40,418 nucleotides of DNA, from the NCBI GenBank assembly GCA_001044195.1, contig LFCU01000064.1, forward strand, positions 1 to 40,418. The letters run 5' to 3'. This document shows, piece after piece, positions 8,607 through 17,714 of the stretch (within the stretch, counting starts at the first letter, position 1; every line of letters begins with the position of its first letter). The notes beneath the pieces were generated by a model. The model ran no database searches and had not been told where the DNA came from. It worked only from the letters and a program-made list of their open reading frames with translations. Origin of the DNA: Candidatus Achromatium palustre. Lineage in GTDB: Bacteria > Pseudomonadota > Gammaproteobacteria > Chromatiales > Chromatiaceae. The translations under genes and the position numbers were made by a program.

Positions 8607-9389
8607 ATGAATATAGAAGCTTTGAAAGAAACGATTAAAAAAGAATTACCGGAATTTTTGCGTACAGATCAGAGCTTTCGCACCTATATTTTGGAATTAA
8701 CCCGGCGAGAATACGCTGGACGAGAAGAAACTCAGGACAGATTTTACGATATTCTATCGGAACTACGTCAAGACCGTGAAGAACAATCCCAAAAATGGAA
8801 GGAGCTTCAGGCAGATCTGCGTCGTGATCGTGAGGAACAATCTAAAAAATGGGAGGCACTCCAGGCTGATCTGCACCGTGATCGTGAAGAACAGTCCCGC
8901 AAATGGGATGAACAAAACAAAAAATGGGAAATAAATCAAGAGGAACTACGCCGTCTACACGAAGAGATAATGGCGCAAGCACAGAAACATGATCGCAGCA
9001 TCGGTGCGTTGGGATCACGTTGGGGTCTACAATCAGAAAAGGCTTTCCGAGATGCATTGGCCGGAATTTTAGAGAAAAGCTTTGGAGTACAGGTACTCAA
9101 CGTCAATGAATACGATGATCAAGGTACAGTTTTTGGACGATCCGACAAGGTAGAATTATATGTTATTATCATGAATGGATTGTTATTAATCTGCGAACTA
9201 AAATCTTCGATAGACAAAGCAGGAATGTATATCTTCGAACGCAAAGCCCGATTTTATGAGCAAAGACATAACCGCACTGCCAATCGCCTGATCGTGATTT
9301 CACCGATGATCGATGCCCGTGCACACAAGGTAGCAGAAAATTTAGGTATTGAAATCTATGGCGATTCAAGTGAAATAAAAGCACTTTGA
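8607..9389 (+). CDS. Coiled-coil plus PD-(D/E)XK protein (DUF3782-like)
   Basis: Residues 40-130 form a charged coiled coil built from tandem 18-residue repeats (REEQS.KW..LQADL.RD). Residues 140-255 look like a PD-(D/E)XK nuclease domain, with Glu144 in LQSEKAF, Asp180/Glu183 near SDKVELYV, E197-L-K199 in ICELKSS, and a final VIEN-type strand pair ending EIYGDS. This layout matches the DUF3782/coiled-coil nuclease family frequent in cyanobacteria and large gammaproteobacteria. The position usually held by Asp in the family appears to be Glu183, so activity is not assured. A ribosome site (GAAGAAGGA) precedes the ATG. It lies among other nuclease-fold genes. Function unknown. Confidence 0.7.
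   Translation: MNIEALKETIKKELPEFLRTDQSFRTYILELTRREYAGREETQDRFYDILSELRQDREEQSQKWKELQADLRRDREEQSKKWEALQADLHRDREEQSRKWDEQNKKWEINQEELRRLHEEIMAQAQKHDRSIGALGSRWGLQSEKAFRDALAGILEKSFGVQVLNVNEYDDQGTVFGRSDKVELYVIIMNGLLLICELKSSIDKAGMYIFERKARFYEQRHNRTANRLIVISPMIDARAHKVAENLGIEIYGDSSEIKAL
8775..8930 (+). repeat. In-frame 54-base tandem repeat
   Basis: Units begin at 8775, 8829 and 8883, each starting with CGTGA(A/G)GAACA. Two are full 54-base copies and the third is partial. Each unit encodes 18 residues of coiled coil (11+7), so gain or loss of a unit keeps the frame and changes stalk length. Confidence 0.85.
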
Positions 9390-9431
9390 TTATTTCAAAG
9401 CATTTAATATCACGTATTGTATAAGCCCTAG

Positions 9432-9566
9432 AAACACCAGCTTCCTGAACAACTTGCTACCAATCAGAATATCGTTAAGGCTATAGAAACTGTTGAAAGC
9501 AAGACAGCTTCTGCCATTAAAGAAGAAGCTAAAAATAAACAAGGAGATGCAAAAAGGAAAAAGTAA
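9432..9566 (+). pseudogene. 3' fragment of a lysine-rich hypothetical protein
   Basis: An open frame without a start codon runs from just after TAG at 9429 to TAA at 9564, touching the ATG of the next gene. It reads KHQLPEQLATNQNIVKAIE, then a charged alanine/lysine tail. The biased, helical composition suggests the end of a lost gene. I do not recognise the family. The upstream part is absent, replaced by non-coding sequence after the DUF3782-like gene. Confidence 0.35.
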
Positions 9567-10304
9567 ATGAATTTTGAGGACTTTATAAATTTATTGACCA
9601 AAGAAGATGTCGAAAAAATCAATCAAGCTTTTCGTGAACATCAAAAACCAGTTTATAACTTCGCTAAAATTAAAATTCAAGATTTAGAAAAATTATTTTA
9701 TCTTAAAATAGTATTTACAGAACAAATATTTACTGATTGGTTTAATTACGATATTACCCTAAAAGATGAAGATATCATTTTTTTAAAAACACTGTTAGAA
9801 CAAGAAAAAAATCTACTAAGATATTACAATGAAGAAGATTTAAAAATTCATTTTATATCACCAATTTTGAATCGAATCAATTTTAAATCCTATGAACATG
9901 AAGTACGTGATTTTTATGAAGAATTCATAATTTATGAAACCAACGACGTTATTTTGAAAGGCATTGCAGATTTTTTAGTTGCAAAAGGCTTGAAAAGCCC
10001 TAAAAATCCTTATTTTTTTATACAGGAATTTAAAAAAAATGCTGGATATTCAGATCCAGAACCACAATTGCTTGCAGAACTAATTAGTGCTGTAGAACTA
10101 AATCAATTTAATGAAATGAAAGGTGCATTTATTATTGGAGAGAATTGGATTTTTGTAATGTTAAATCGACTAGCTGAACATAAATATCATTATTCTTCAA
10201 GCCGAACGTTTAACGCTAGTAACATAAACGATTTACAGAGTATTTATAAAAATTTACTTGTGGTAAAACATGAAATTTTACAAAAATTTAAGACACAACC
10301 CTAA
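9567..10304 (+). CDS. PD-(D/E)XK-like nuclease family protein (paralogue B)
   Basis: This 245-residue protein is homologous to the one at 3167-3862 and has the same motif order: HFISPILNR (95-103), Asp135 in GIADFLVAKG, and E154-F-K156 in FIQEFK, then a PQLLAELISAVEL helix and KGAFIIG. It adds an N-terminal helical segment of about 30 residues and has its own first-half motif (KIVFTEQIFTDWF), equivalent to LDNSKFDTWF in paralogue A. The ATG directly follows the stop of a gene fragment. The nuclease fold is inferred from the D...ExK spacing. The biological role is unknown. Confidence 0.6.
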   Translation: MNFEDFINLLTKEDVEKINQAFREHQKPVYNFAKIKIQDLEKLFYLKIVFTEQIFTDWFNYDITLKDEDIIFLKTLLEQEKNLLRYYNEEDLKIHFISPILNRINFKSYEHEVRDFYEEFIIYETNDVILKGIADFLVAKGLKSPKNPYFFIQEFKKNAGYSDPEPQLLAELISAVELNQFNEMKGAFIIGENWIFVMLNRLAEHKYHYSSSRTFNASNINDLQSIYKNLLVVKHEILQKFKTQP

Positions 10305-10653
10305 TTCTAATTTGTCAGATTACCAAATAAGACCTTTATTTTATTGAAAACAACATTTTGCATCAATTCTTTGGAAATTAATAAATTAAGTTTTAATGTG
10401 ACAAAGTAGAACTAATCTATCAATGTTATTAGACATTATACCGATTTTTATAATCAACTGAATTTAATAGATAAAATTTTTAATTTTTCATGATGAAATC
10501 GAGATTTTAGTTAAAATCGTTATAATGTCTATTGTAGTCGTGCCAAATGAAGAAATCTTTGATCCTCTTGATCAAACTTATCAATTAAATTAATGGTTAT
10601 CTGATGCTGATTTAGAAATGGATTAAGTTTATGCCGAGAAATAAGGAGTGAAG
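10305..10653. other. Gap with repeat fragments and a decayed reading frame
   Basis: There is no intact gene. AATGTGACAAAGTAGAA (10395-10411) recurs inverted at 32290-32306, and AGACATTATACCGATTTTT (10431-10449) recurs at 39190-39208. From 10525 a frame reads MSIVVVPNEEIFDPLDQTYQ, hits a stop at 10591, reads on as WLSDADLEMD and stops again. The bases at 10618-10640 look like a partial duplicate of the start of the next gene (both contain AGTTTATGC.GAGA). A good ribosome site, AAGGAG (10643-10648), ends the gap. Confidence 0.45.
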
Positions 10654-11073
10654 ATGGGGTTAGTTTATGCTGAGATTGAATTAATTAGTGTAGATGATTT
10701 AGCTTTATCCAGAAAAGGTTATCTTAATAAAGAACAAGTTAAACATATAAAAGTAACAGCACTAGTGGATAGCGGTGCTTATATGTTGTCTATCAATGAA
10801 GAGATCAAACTACAGTTAGGCTTGGTTGTTTTGGATAAAATGCAAGCTGAACTTGCTGATGGTTCTTTGCGTGAAATTGAAATTGCTGGGCCTGTTGAAA
10901 TTCGCTTTGAAAACCGACGTACCACAGTCGATGCAGCTGTTTTACCTGGTGATACTGAAGTACTGTTAGGCGCAATTCCAATGGAAGATATGGATGTGCT
11001 AATAGACCCACGCCAGCAAAAATTGATTGTCAATCCAGCGCATCCATATATGGCGAAAAAGTCTTTGAAATAA
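10654..11073 (+). CDS. Clan AA (retroviral-type) aspartic protease-like protein
   Basis: This 139-residue protein has the single-domain aspartic protease pattern: the active-site motif V-D-S-G-A near residue 34, preceded by a VTAL strand and followed by SINEEIKLQLGL, then a VLLGAIPMEDMDVLIDP segment equivalent to the second conserved hydrophobic-G motif. Such small proteins would act as homodimers. I chose ATG at 10654 because AAGGAG lies five bases upstream; a GTG at 10648 overlaps that ribosome site and is less likely. Clan AA proteins of this size are common orphans in cyanobacteria and Thiotrichales. Substrate unknown. Confidence 0.7.
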   Translation: MGLVYAEIELISVDDLALSRKGYLNKEQVKHIKVTALVDSGAYMLSINEEIKLQLGLVVLDKMQAELADGSLREIEIAGPVEIRFENRRTTVDAAVLPGDTEVLLGAIPMEDMDVLIDPRQQKLIVNPAHPYMAKKSLK

Positions 11074-11148
11074 TGATGCCTCATCAATCCCTGCGTTGAT
11101 TTTGCATTAAACAAAGACCTGCTACTTTTGGTATTTCGGTAATAATCA

Positions 11149-12466
<1,318 letters not shown>

Positions 12467-12477
<11 letters not shown>

Positions 12478-13264
12478 AATATTACAATTTTACCGTTTTC
12501 TTTTCGCTAGAAAAATATTCTATAAATTTAACAAAGCATTGTATTACATGTCGTTAAGAGGATTAGGTATATTAAACTATGAGTCTCATAATGTAAGTGG
12601 TGAGGCTTTATTTCTTAAAGAGAATGTATTAGGGTTAGAGAAAAGCGACAAACGCATTGTTGTTTTTGATGTTGGTGCAAATATTGGAAATTACTCAAAA
12701 GAAGTTTTAAGTATATTATCTAATTCAAATGTTTTTGCGTTCGAACCACATCCATTGAACTATGAAAAATTATTAAGAAATATAAACGCTGATAATTTTT
12801 ATTGTTTTAATGTCGGTGTAGGAGATTCAAATGGAGAAATGAATTTATATGATTATGCAGACAATGATGGTTCAAGTCATGCCTCATTATATAAAGCAGT
12901 GATAGAAGATATACATCATGGTAGAGTAATTAAACATCAAGTGAAAATAATCACATTATCCGATTTTGTAAAAGAGCATAATATTGATTATATTGATTTA
13001 CTAAAAATTGATACTGAAGGCAATGAAATGAAAGTATTGCTAGGTTTAAAGGATATGATTGCAGAAGATAAAGTGGGAGCAATACACTTTGAGTTTAATG
13101 AAATGAATGTAATAAGTAGAGTATTTTTTAAGGATTATTTTGATTTTTTATCTAATTATCATTTTTATAGGTTGTTACCAAATGGTATGCTTCCAATAAA
13201 AGTCTATAATCCAATAGATTGTGAAATATTTGCATATCAGAATATAATTGCCATAAAAAAATGA
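12467..13264 (+). CDS. FkbM-family SAM methyltransferase
   Basis: This 265-residue protein has the FkbM methyltransferase fold. The SAM site is VVFDVGANIGNYS near residues 64-76, with the acidic FAFEPHP in the next strand. NVGVGDSNGEMNLY and LLKIDTEGNEMKVL are conserved downstream. In polysaccharide loci such enzymes usually O-methylate a sugar. It overlaps wzx by 11 bases at the 5' end and a decayed glycosyltransferase start by four bases (ATGA) at the 3' end. Arginine codons are mostly AGA. The substrate is unknown. Confidence 0.85.
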
Positions 13265-13424
13265 AAAATTTAGCTCCCATAGTCTTCTTATTACCTACAA
13301 CCGCTTCTATCACAAACGCCAAACTGTAGAAGCTTTACAAAAAAACACCTTAGCAAAAGAAAGCCAACTATTCATCTATTCTGATGCGCCAAAAAATCGG
13401 GCGGCTAAAGCGAAAAAATGTTAG
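13261..13424 (+). pseudogene. Truncated, frameshifted copy of a glycosyltransferase 5' end
   Basis: About 160 bases starting with ATG at 13261 are a direct repeat of the first part of the glycosyltransferase gene at 14090. Shared landmarks are the codons for LAPIV at the start, the segment encoding AKESQLFIYSDAPKN, and GCTAAAG near the end. A one-base change near 13290 shifts the frame and it stops at a TAG soon after. It encodes nothing useful and marks where the downstream toxin-antitoxin pair separates two copies of the same gene start. Confidence 0.8.
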
Positions 13425-13439
13425 ACAGGAATATATAAA

Positions 13440-13673
13440 ATGACACTGCAAAGAAAATTTGAATTTGAACATACAGTGGCACATCATTTAGATAAATTGT
13501 CAGTTATAGAAAATAAATCAATGAGTTCTTTAATACAAGAAATGATAGAAGAGCGTTACAAAAAGCTGAAAAAACAAAAAATGCTTGATCGCTTTTATAG
13601 TGGTGTGGGATTATCGACCGGGTTAATCGGAGATGCTTCTATTCAGGAGATTAAGGCAAATAGAAATGTATAA
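13440..13673 (+). CDS. RHH-like antitoxin of a PIN-toxin pair
   Basis: This small basic protein of 77 residues has an N-terminus (MTLQRKFEFEHTVAHHLDKL, then SMSSLIQEMIEERYKK) that looks like a ribbon-helix-helix DNA-binding domain, followed by a tail that would bind a toxin. It overlaps the start of a PIN-domain toxin gene by eight bases, the usual arrangement of a VapBC-type operon in which the antitoxin neutralises the toxin and represses the promoter. The toxin is frameshifted, so this antitoxin is probably a solitary survivor. The family assignment rests mainly on context. Confidence 0.6.
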   Translation: MTLQRKFEFEHTVAHHLDKLSVIENKSMSSLIQEMIEERYKKLKKQKMLDRFYSGVGLSTGLIGDASIQEIKANRNV

Positions 13674-14093
13674 AAACATTTTTTTAGATGCAAATATTCT
13701 GCTTGACTATGCTGATAAAAATAGAATTTTTCATGAAGTCAGTACCAAATGTATTGAATTTTGTTTAAAACAAAATTTAGACTTATACACAAGTTGCGAC
13801 TTAATTACTACTATTTACTATATAGTATCAAAACAAAATAAAATTAAGGCATTGGAAGAAGTACAAAAATTAATAATTTTTGTCATGTTATTGAATTTTC
13901 AAATAGTGATATTAACCAAACCTGTCATTTAATGTTGCAAGATTCAGACTATCACGATTTAGAAGATACCGTACAATATCTTTTAGCTAAAAAAACTCAA
14001 TGTGACTTGATTGTGTCAAATGATGAAAACTTCACCTCAAAAAGTATAAGATTAATTTCTGCATCTGATTTTTGTAATGAGTTTAATTTATGA
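13666..14093 (+). pseudogene. Frameshifted PIN-domain toxin
   Basis: The start reads MYKNIFLDANILLDYADKN, with the first conserved PIN aspartate at residue 8, then TSCDLITTIYYIVSK. Near 13865-13875 the frame breaks. In the next frame the protein continues as NNFCHVIEFS, LMLQDSDYHDLEDTVQYLLA and CDLIVSNDENF, supplying the acidic residues of the second half of the PIN fold, and ends at TGA overlapping the ATG of the next gene. An intact version would be a roughly 140-residue VapC-like RNase. As it stands only an inactive 88-residue N-terminal fragment would be made, unless frameshifting occurs. Confidence 0.75.
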
Positions 14094-15817
14094 AAAAATT
14101 AGCTCCCATAGTGTTATTCACCTACAACCGCCCTAACCACACGCGCCAAACAGTAAAATCCTTACAGGAAAATCATCTAGCAAAAGAAAGCCAACTGTTC
14201 ATCTATTCTGATGCGCCAAAAAATCAGGTGGCTAAAGAAAAAGTAACAGAAGTTAGGGAATATTTAAAAACAATAGATGGTTTCAAAAAAGTCACCATTA
14301 TCGAACGAGAAAAAAATTGGGGGTTGGCAAATTCTATTATTGATGGGGTAACTAAGATTATTAATGAATATGGTAAGGTGATTGTTTTAGAAGATGATTT
14401 AGTTACTAGTCCGTATTTTTTAAAGTTCATGAATGAAGCCTTGGAATATTATGAATATGAAAAAGATGTTATTAGCATTCATGGCTATGTCTATCCTATT
14501 AAAAATGAATTACCCGAAACGTTTTTTCTTCGTGGTGCTGATTGTTGGGGATGGGCAACTTGGCAACGAGGTTGGCAATTATTTGAATCTGATGGCAAAA
14601 AATTATTAAAAGAATTGCAAGAAAAAAAACTTAAACAACAATTTGATTTTAATGGTACTTATGCTTATAGCAAAATGCTTGAACAGCAAATAGCTGGTAA
14701 AAATAATTCATGGGCAGTACGTTGGTATGCTTCAGCATTTTTGAAAAATAAATTAACCTTATATCCAGGGAAAAGTCTTGTTCATAATATAGGTAATGAT
14801 TCTAGTGGAACGCATTGTGGAGCAACGGATAGTTTTGCAGCTAACATAGCATTATATCCCATACTTATAAAAAAAATAGCTATCAAAGAAAATAATAATG
14901 CTCGTACTGAATTTGAGAAATTTCACTTAACATTAAAACATTCACTTTTTATCAAGATTAAAAATAAATTAAAATCCATACCATATCGTGTAAATCCGAT
15001 AATAAAAGATATAACTCCACCCCTAATCCTAAGAATAATTAAAAATTTTGTAAAAGGTGGGGGAATTAATTTCAAAGGCAAATACAACTCATGGAATGAA
15101 GCTCAAAAAAATGCAACAGGTTATGACACTGAACTCATTTTAGAAAAAGTAAAAAATGCCAGTCTCAAAGTAAAAAATGGTGAAGCTGCTTATGAACGCG
15201 ATTCTGTTTTTTTTGACAAAATAGAATATTCATTTCCTGTATTAGCTGCCTTGCTTCGAGTTGCTGTTGCTAATCAAGGAAAATTAAATGTATTAGATTT
15301 TGGTGGTTCTTTAGGTAGTTCATATTACCAATGTAAAAATTTTTTATCCGATTTAGAGAGTTTACAATGGAATATTGTAGAACAGTCCCACTTTGTGAAT
15401 TGTGGAAAAGAATTATTTGCTGATGAAACCTTAAAATTCTATGAAACTATTGATGAGTGTTTAACAGAACAAAAGCCTAATGTGGTTTTGTTATCCAGTG
15501 TGCTTCAATATTTAGAAAAACCTTATGAATTACTGGAAAAATTGACGCAATATGACATAGACTATCTTCTTATTGATCGCACACCTTGCACAATAACAAA
15601 AGAAATATTAACTGTACAAATTGTGCCACCAGATATTTATTCAGCTAGCTATTCATCATGGATTTTTAATGAACAGCAGTTACGTCTTGTTTTAGAAAAA
15701 AAATATTTACTATTATGTGAATTTGATGCATTAGATGGTTGTATAGAAAATAATGGAATTAAAGCATGTTATAAAGGTTTTTTCTTAAAAAATGTACCGC
15801 ATAAAAAAATATTTTAG
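14090..15817 (+). CDS. Glycosyltransferase fused to TIGR04325-type methyltransferase
   Basis: This is a two-domain protein of 575 residues. Residues 1-300 are a GT-A glycosyltransferase: LAPIVLFTYNRPNHTRQTVKSL, then IVLEDDLVTSPYFLKFMNEAL with the acidic EDD metal motif near 97-99, and WGWATWQRGW. Residues 335-570 match the TIGR04325 (LIC12133-like) methyltransferase family: SWNEAQKNATGYD, YERDSVFFD, LNVLDFGGSLGSSYYQ as the SAM loop, VLLSSVLQYLEKP and IDRTPCT. The protein would therefore add a sugar and methylate a sugar or acceptor. Its start overlaps the stop of the frameshifted PIN gene. Its first 160 bases also exist as a broken copy at 13261. Confidence 0.82.
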   Translation: MKKLAPIVLFTYNRPNHTRQTVKSLQENHLAKESQLFIYSDAPKNQVAKEKVTEVREYLKTIDGFKKVTIIEREKNWGLANSIIDGVTKIINEYGKVIVLEDDLVTSPYFLKFMNEALEYYEYEKDVISIHGYVYPIKNELPETFFLRGADCWGWATWQRGWQLFESDGKKLLKELQEKKLKQQFDFNGTYAYSKMLEQQIAGKNNSWAVRWYASAFLKNKLTLYPGKSLVHNIGNDSSGTHCGATDSFAANIALYPILIKKIAIKENNNARTEFEKFHLTLKHSLFIKIKNKLKSIPYRVNPIIKDITPPLILRIIKNFVKGGGINFKGKYNSWNEAQKNATGYDTELILEKVKNASLKVKNGEAAYERDSVFFDKIEYSFPVLAALLRVAVANQGKLNVLDFGGSLGSSYYQCKNFLSDLESLQWNIVEQSHFVNCGKELFADETLKFYETIDECLTEQKPNVVLLSSVLQYLEKPYELLEKLTQYDIDYLLIDRTPCTITKEILTVQIVPPDIYSASYSSWIFNEQQLRLVLEKKYLLLCEFDALDGCIENNGIKACYKGFFLKNVPHKKIF

Positions 15818-15824
15818 ACAACAA

Positions 15825-16481
15825 ATGTTTAACCCTAAAATGGGAGGGTATTTGTAAATCCCTTTTATTTTGCCCGTAAAGGTTTATATAAAGCAATGAG
15901 CCGCTTAGTCCCAAAATTACAAGGCAAAGTATTAGGTGTTGGTTGTGGGCAAAAACCTTATGAGCACATTTGTGATACAAAAAAGTCTCAGAATATATTG
16001 GATTAGAAATTGATAGCAGTGAAAATATAAATAATAAACAAGCCGATTATTTTTATGATGGCAAATTTTTTCCATTTAAAAATCAAGAATTTGATAGCGT
16101 GATGAATTTCTAGCAGAAATTAATCGTATTTTAAAACCTGAAGGGCTGTTATTGCTTACTGTTCCTTTTGTTTGGGATGAATACGAGCAACCTATAGATT
16201 ATGCCAGATATTCTTCATTTGGATTAAAACATTTACTACAAAAGCAAGGTTTTGAAATTATTTCACATATTAAAACATCAACCGATGTTAGTGTTATTTT
16301 TCAATTGATTAATGCCTATCTATTTAAAATCTTACACACTAATAATTCTTATATTAATCTAATCATAACTGTTTTATTGATGGCACCTTTTAATATGATA
16401 GGAATTATTTTAGCGAAGGTTTTACCAGATAATGAAGACTTATATCTTGATAATATCGTGCTAGCAAGAAAAAAGACTTAA
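15825..16481 (+). pseudogene. Decayed class I SAM methyltransferase
   Basis: At least three lesions break this gene. A start MFNPKMGGYL ends at TAA. The next frame reads NPFYFARKGLYKAMSRLVP and KVLGVGCGQKPYE (SAM loop) until a stop. A third gives EYIGLEIDSS and DGKFFPFKNQEFDSV. Then about a dozen codons, which would encode the family's EHV-containing motif, are missing before DEFLAEINRILKPEGLLLL. The last 109 residues (from 16152) are still open and end two bases before the next gene. Intact homologues are methyltransferases of about 240 residues in polysaccharide loci. Confidence 0.75.
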
Positions 16482-16483
16482 TT

Positions 16484-17473
16484 ATGTATGAAGAAAGGAA
16501 TTTTAAAAATAAAAATATACTCATCACTGGTGGCATAGGTTTTATTGGTTCTGCTTTAGCCAGAAGATTAGTATCTTTGGGTGCAAAAATCACATTAATA
16601 GATTCTCTTATTCCAGAATATGGTGGCAATTTACAAAATATTGCTGATATTCAAGATAAAGTAAAAGTCAATATTTCTGATGTACGCGATCCACATAGTA
16701 TGAGGTATCTAGTTAAAGATATAGATATTCTTTTCAATCTTGCTGGACAAACCAGCCACATGGATTCCATGCAAAATCCTTTTACAGATTTAGAAATTAA
16801 TAGTAAAGCACAACTATCAATATTAGAAGCTTTTCGTTTATATAACCCAAAAGTAAAAATAGTTTTTGCCAGTACCCGTCAAATCTATGGTAAACCTGAC
16901 TATTTACCCGTTGATGAAAAACATCCAATATGCCCTGTTGATGTTAATGGTATCAACAAAGTTGCAGGTGAAAATTACCATATCCTATATAACAATGTAT
17001 ATGGTATTCGTGCCTGTGTTTTACGACTAACCAACACTTATGGAATTGGAATGCGAATTAAAGATGCGCGTCAAACTTTTGTTGGCATTTGGATTCGGCA
17101 ATTATTACAAAATAAACCCTTTGAAGTTTGGGGTGGTGAACAATTGCGCGATTTTAATTATGTTGAAGATGTTGTTGATGCCTTTTTAATTGTTTCTACC
17201 AATGAAAATGCAGATGGTAAAATCTTTAATTTAGGTAGTGATGAAGTTGTCAGCTTGCAACAATTAGCAGAGATATTGATAGATGTTGCAAAAATTGGGC
17301 AATTTATTATTAAAGAATTTCCAGAAGAACGTAAAAAAATTGATATTGGTGATTATTATTCAGATTATCAGTTGATAAATAATATGCTTGGTTGGAAACC
17401 CAAAATATCTTTGCATGATGGCTTGGAAAAAACAATGGCTTATTATAGAGAATATATGGGAAAATATTTTTAG
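16484..17473 (+). CDS. NAD-dependent nucleotide-sugar epimerase/dehydratase
   Basis: This extended SDR of 329 residues has the cofactor motif TGGIGFIG (15-22) and a catalytic Ser/Thr in FASTRQIYG (130-131). The usual Tyr-x-x-x-Lys reads N155-G-I-N-K159 (PVDVNGINKVAGE), so the catalytic tyrosine position holds asparagine. This PVDVNGINK pattern seems to be a subfamily feature rather than a random mutation. EQLRDFNYVEDVVDA and the C-terminal GWKPKISLHDGLEKT are typical of UDP-sugar epimerases. It begins two bases after the decayed methyltransferase and is followed 13 bases later by a toxin-antitoxin-like pair. The exact sugar substrate is not deducible. Confidence 0.82.
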   Translation: MYEERNFKNKNILITGGIGFIGSALARRLVSLGAKITLIDSLIPEYGGNLQNIADIQDKVKVNISDVRDPHSMRYLVKDIDILFNLAGQTSHMDSMQNPFTDLEINSKAQLSILEAFRLYNPKVKIVFASTRQIYGKPDYLPVDEKHPICPVDVNGINKVAGENYHILYNNVYGIRACVLRLTNTYGIGMRIKDARQTFVGIWIRQLLQNKPFEVWGGEQLRDFNYVEDVVDAFLIVSTNENADGKIFNLGSDEVVSLQQLAEILIDVAKIGQFIIKEFPEERKKIDIGDYYSDYQLINNMLGWKPKISLHDGLEKTMAYYREYMGKYF

Positions 17474-17486
17474 TGAGGAAATAATT

Positions 17487-17714
17487 ATGTTACGAATTAC
17501 AGCTAACCCAAATATTTTAGGTGGAAAACCAATTATAAAAGGAACAAGAATCTCTGTTGAATTTATTTTGCAATTATTAGCGTCTCATGTTACCGAAGAT
17601 GAAATAATTTTAGATTATCCACATTTATCTAAAGAAGATATACAGGCTTGTTTAATATATGCAGCGGATGCGCTTAAAAATGAAATATATATTGATATAG
17701 AAAAAGCGGCATGA
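17487..17714 (+). CDS. DUF433 antitoxin
   Basis: This 75-residue protein belongs to DUF433. It begins with the family pattern ITANPNILGGKPIIKGTRI, followed by VEFILQLLASHVTEDEIILD and the helix HLSKEDIQACLIYAADAL, a winged-helix-like DNA-binding unit. DUF433 genes are regularly paired with DUF5615 PIN-like toxins, as here. I chose ATG at 17487 with AGGAA six bases upstream; a longer frame reaches back into the epimerase gene but is unlikely. It overlaps the toxin start by four bases, giving coupled translation. Confidence 0.85.
   Translation: MLRITANPNILGGKPIIKGTRISVEFILQLLASHVTEDEIILDYPHLSKEDIQACLIYAADALKNEIYIDIEKAA

Noticed and set aside
8607-9389. Phage tail or conjugation coiled-coil protein
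   Set aside because: The C-terminal ELK motif and domain layout fit the nuclease-like DUF3782 type better, and no phage genes are nearby.
17388-17486. Longer form of the DUF433 protein
   Set aside because: The extra residues come from another frame of the epimerase gene; ATG 17487 has a ribosome site and matches the family start.
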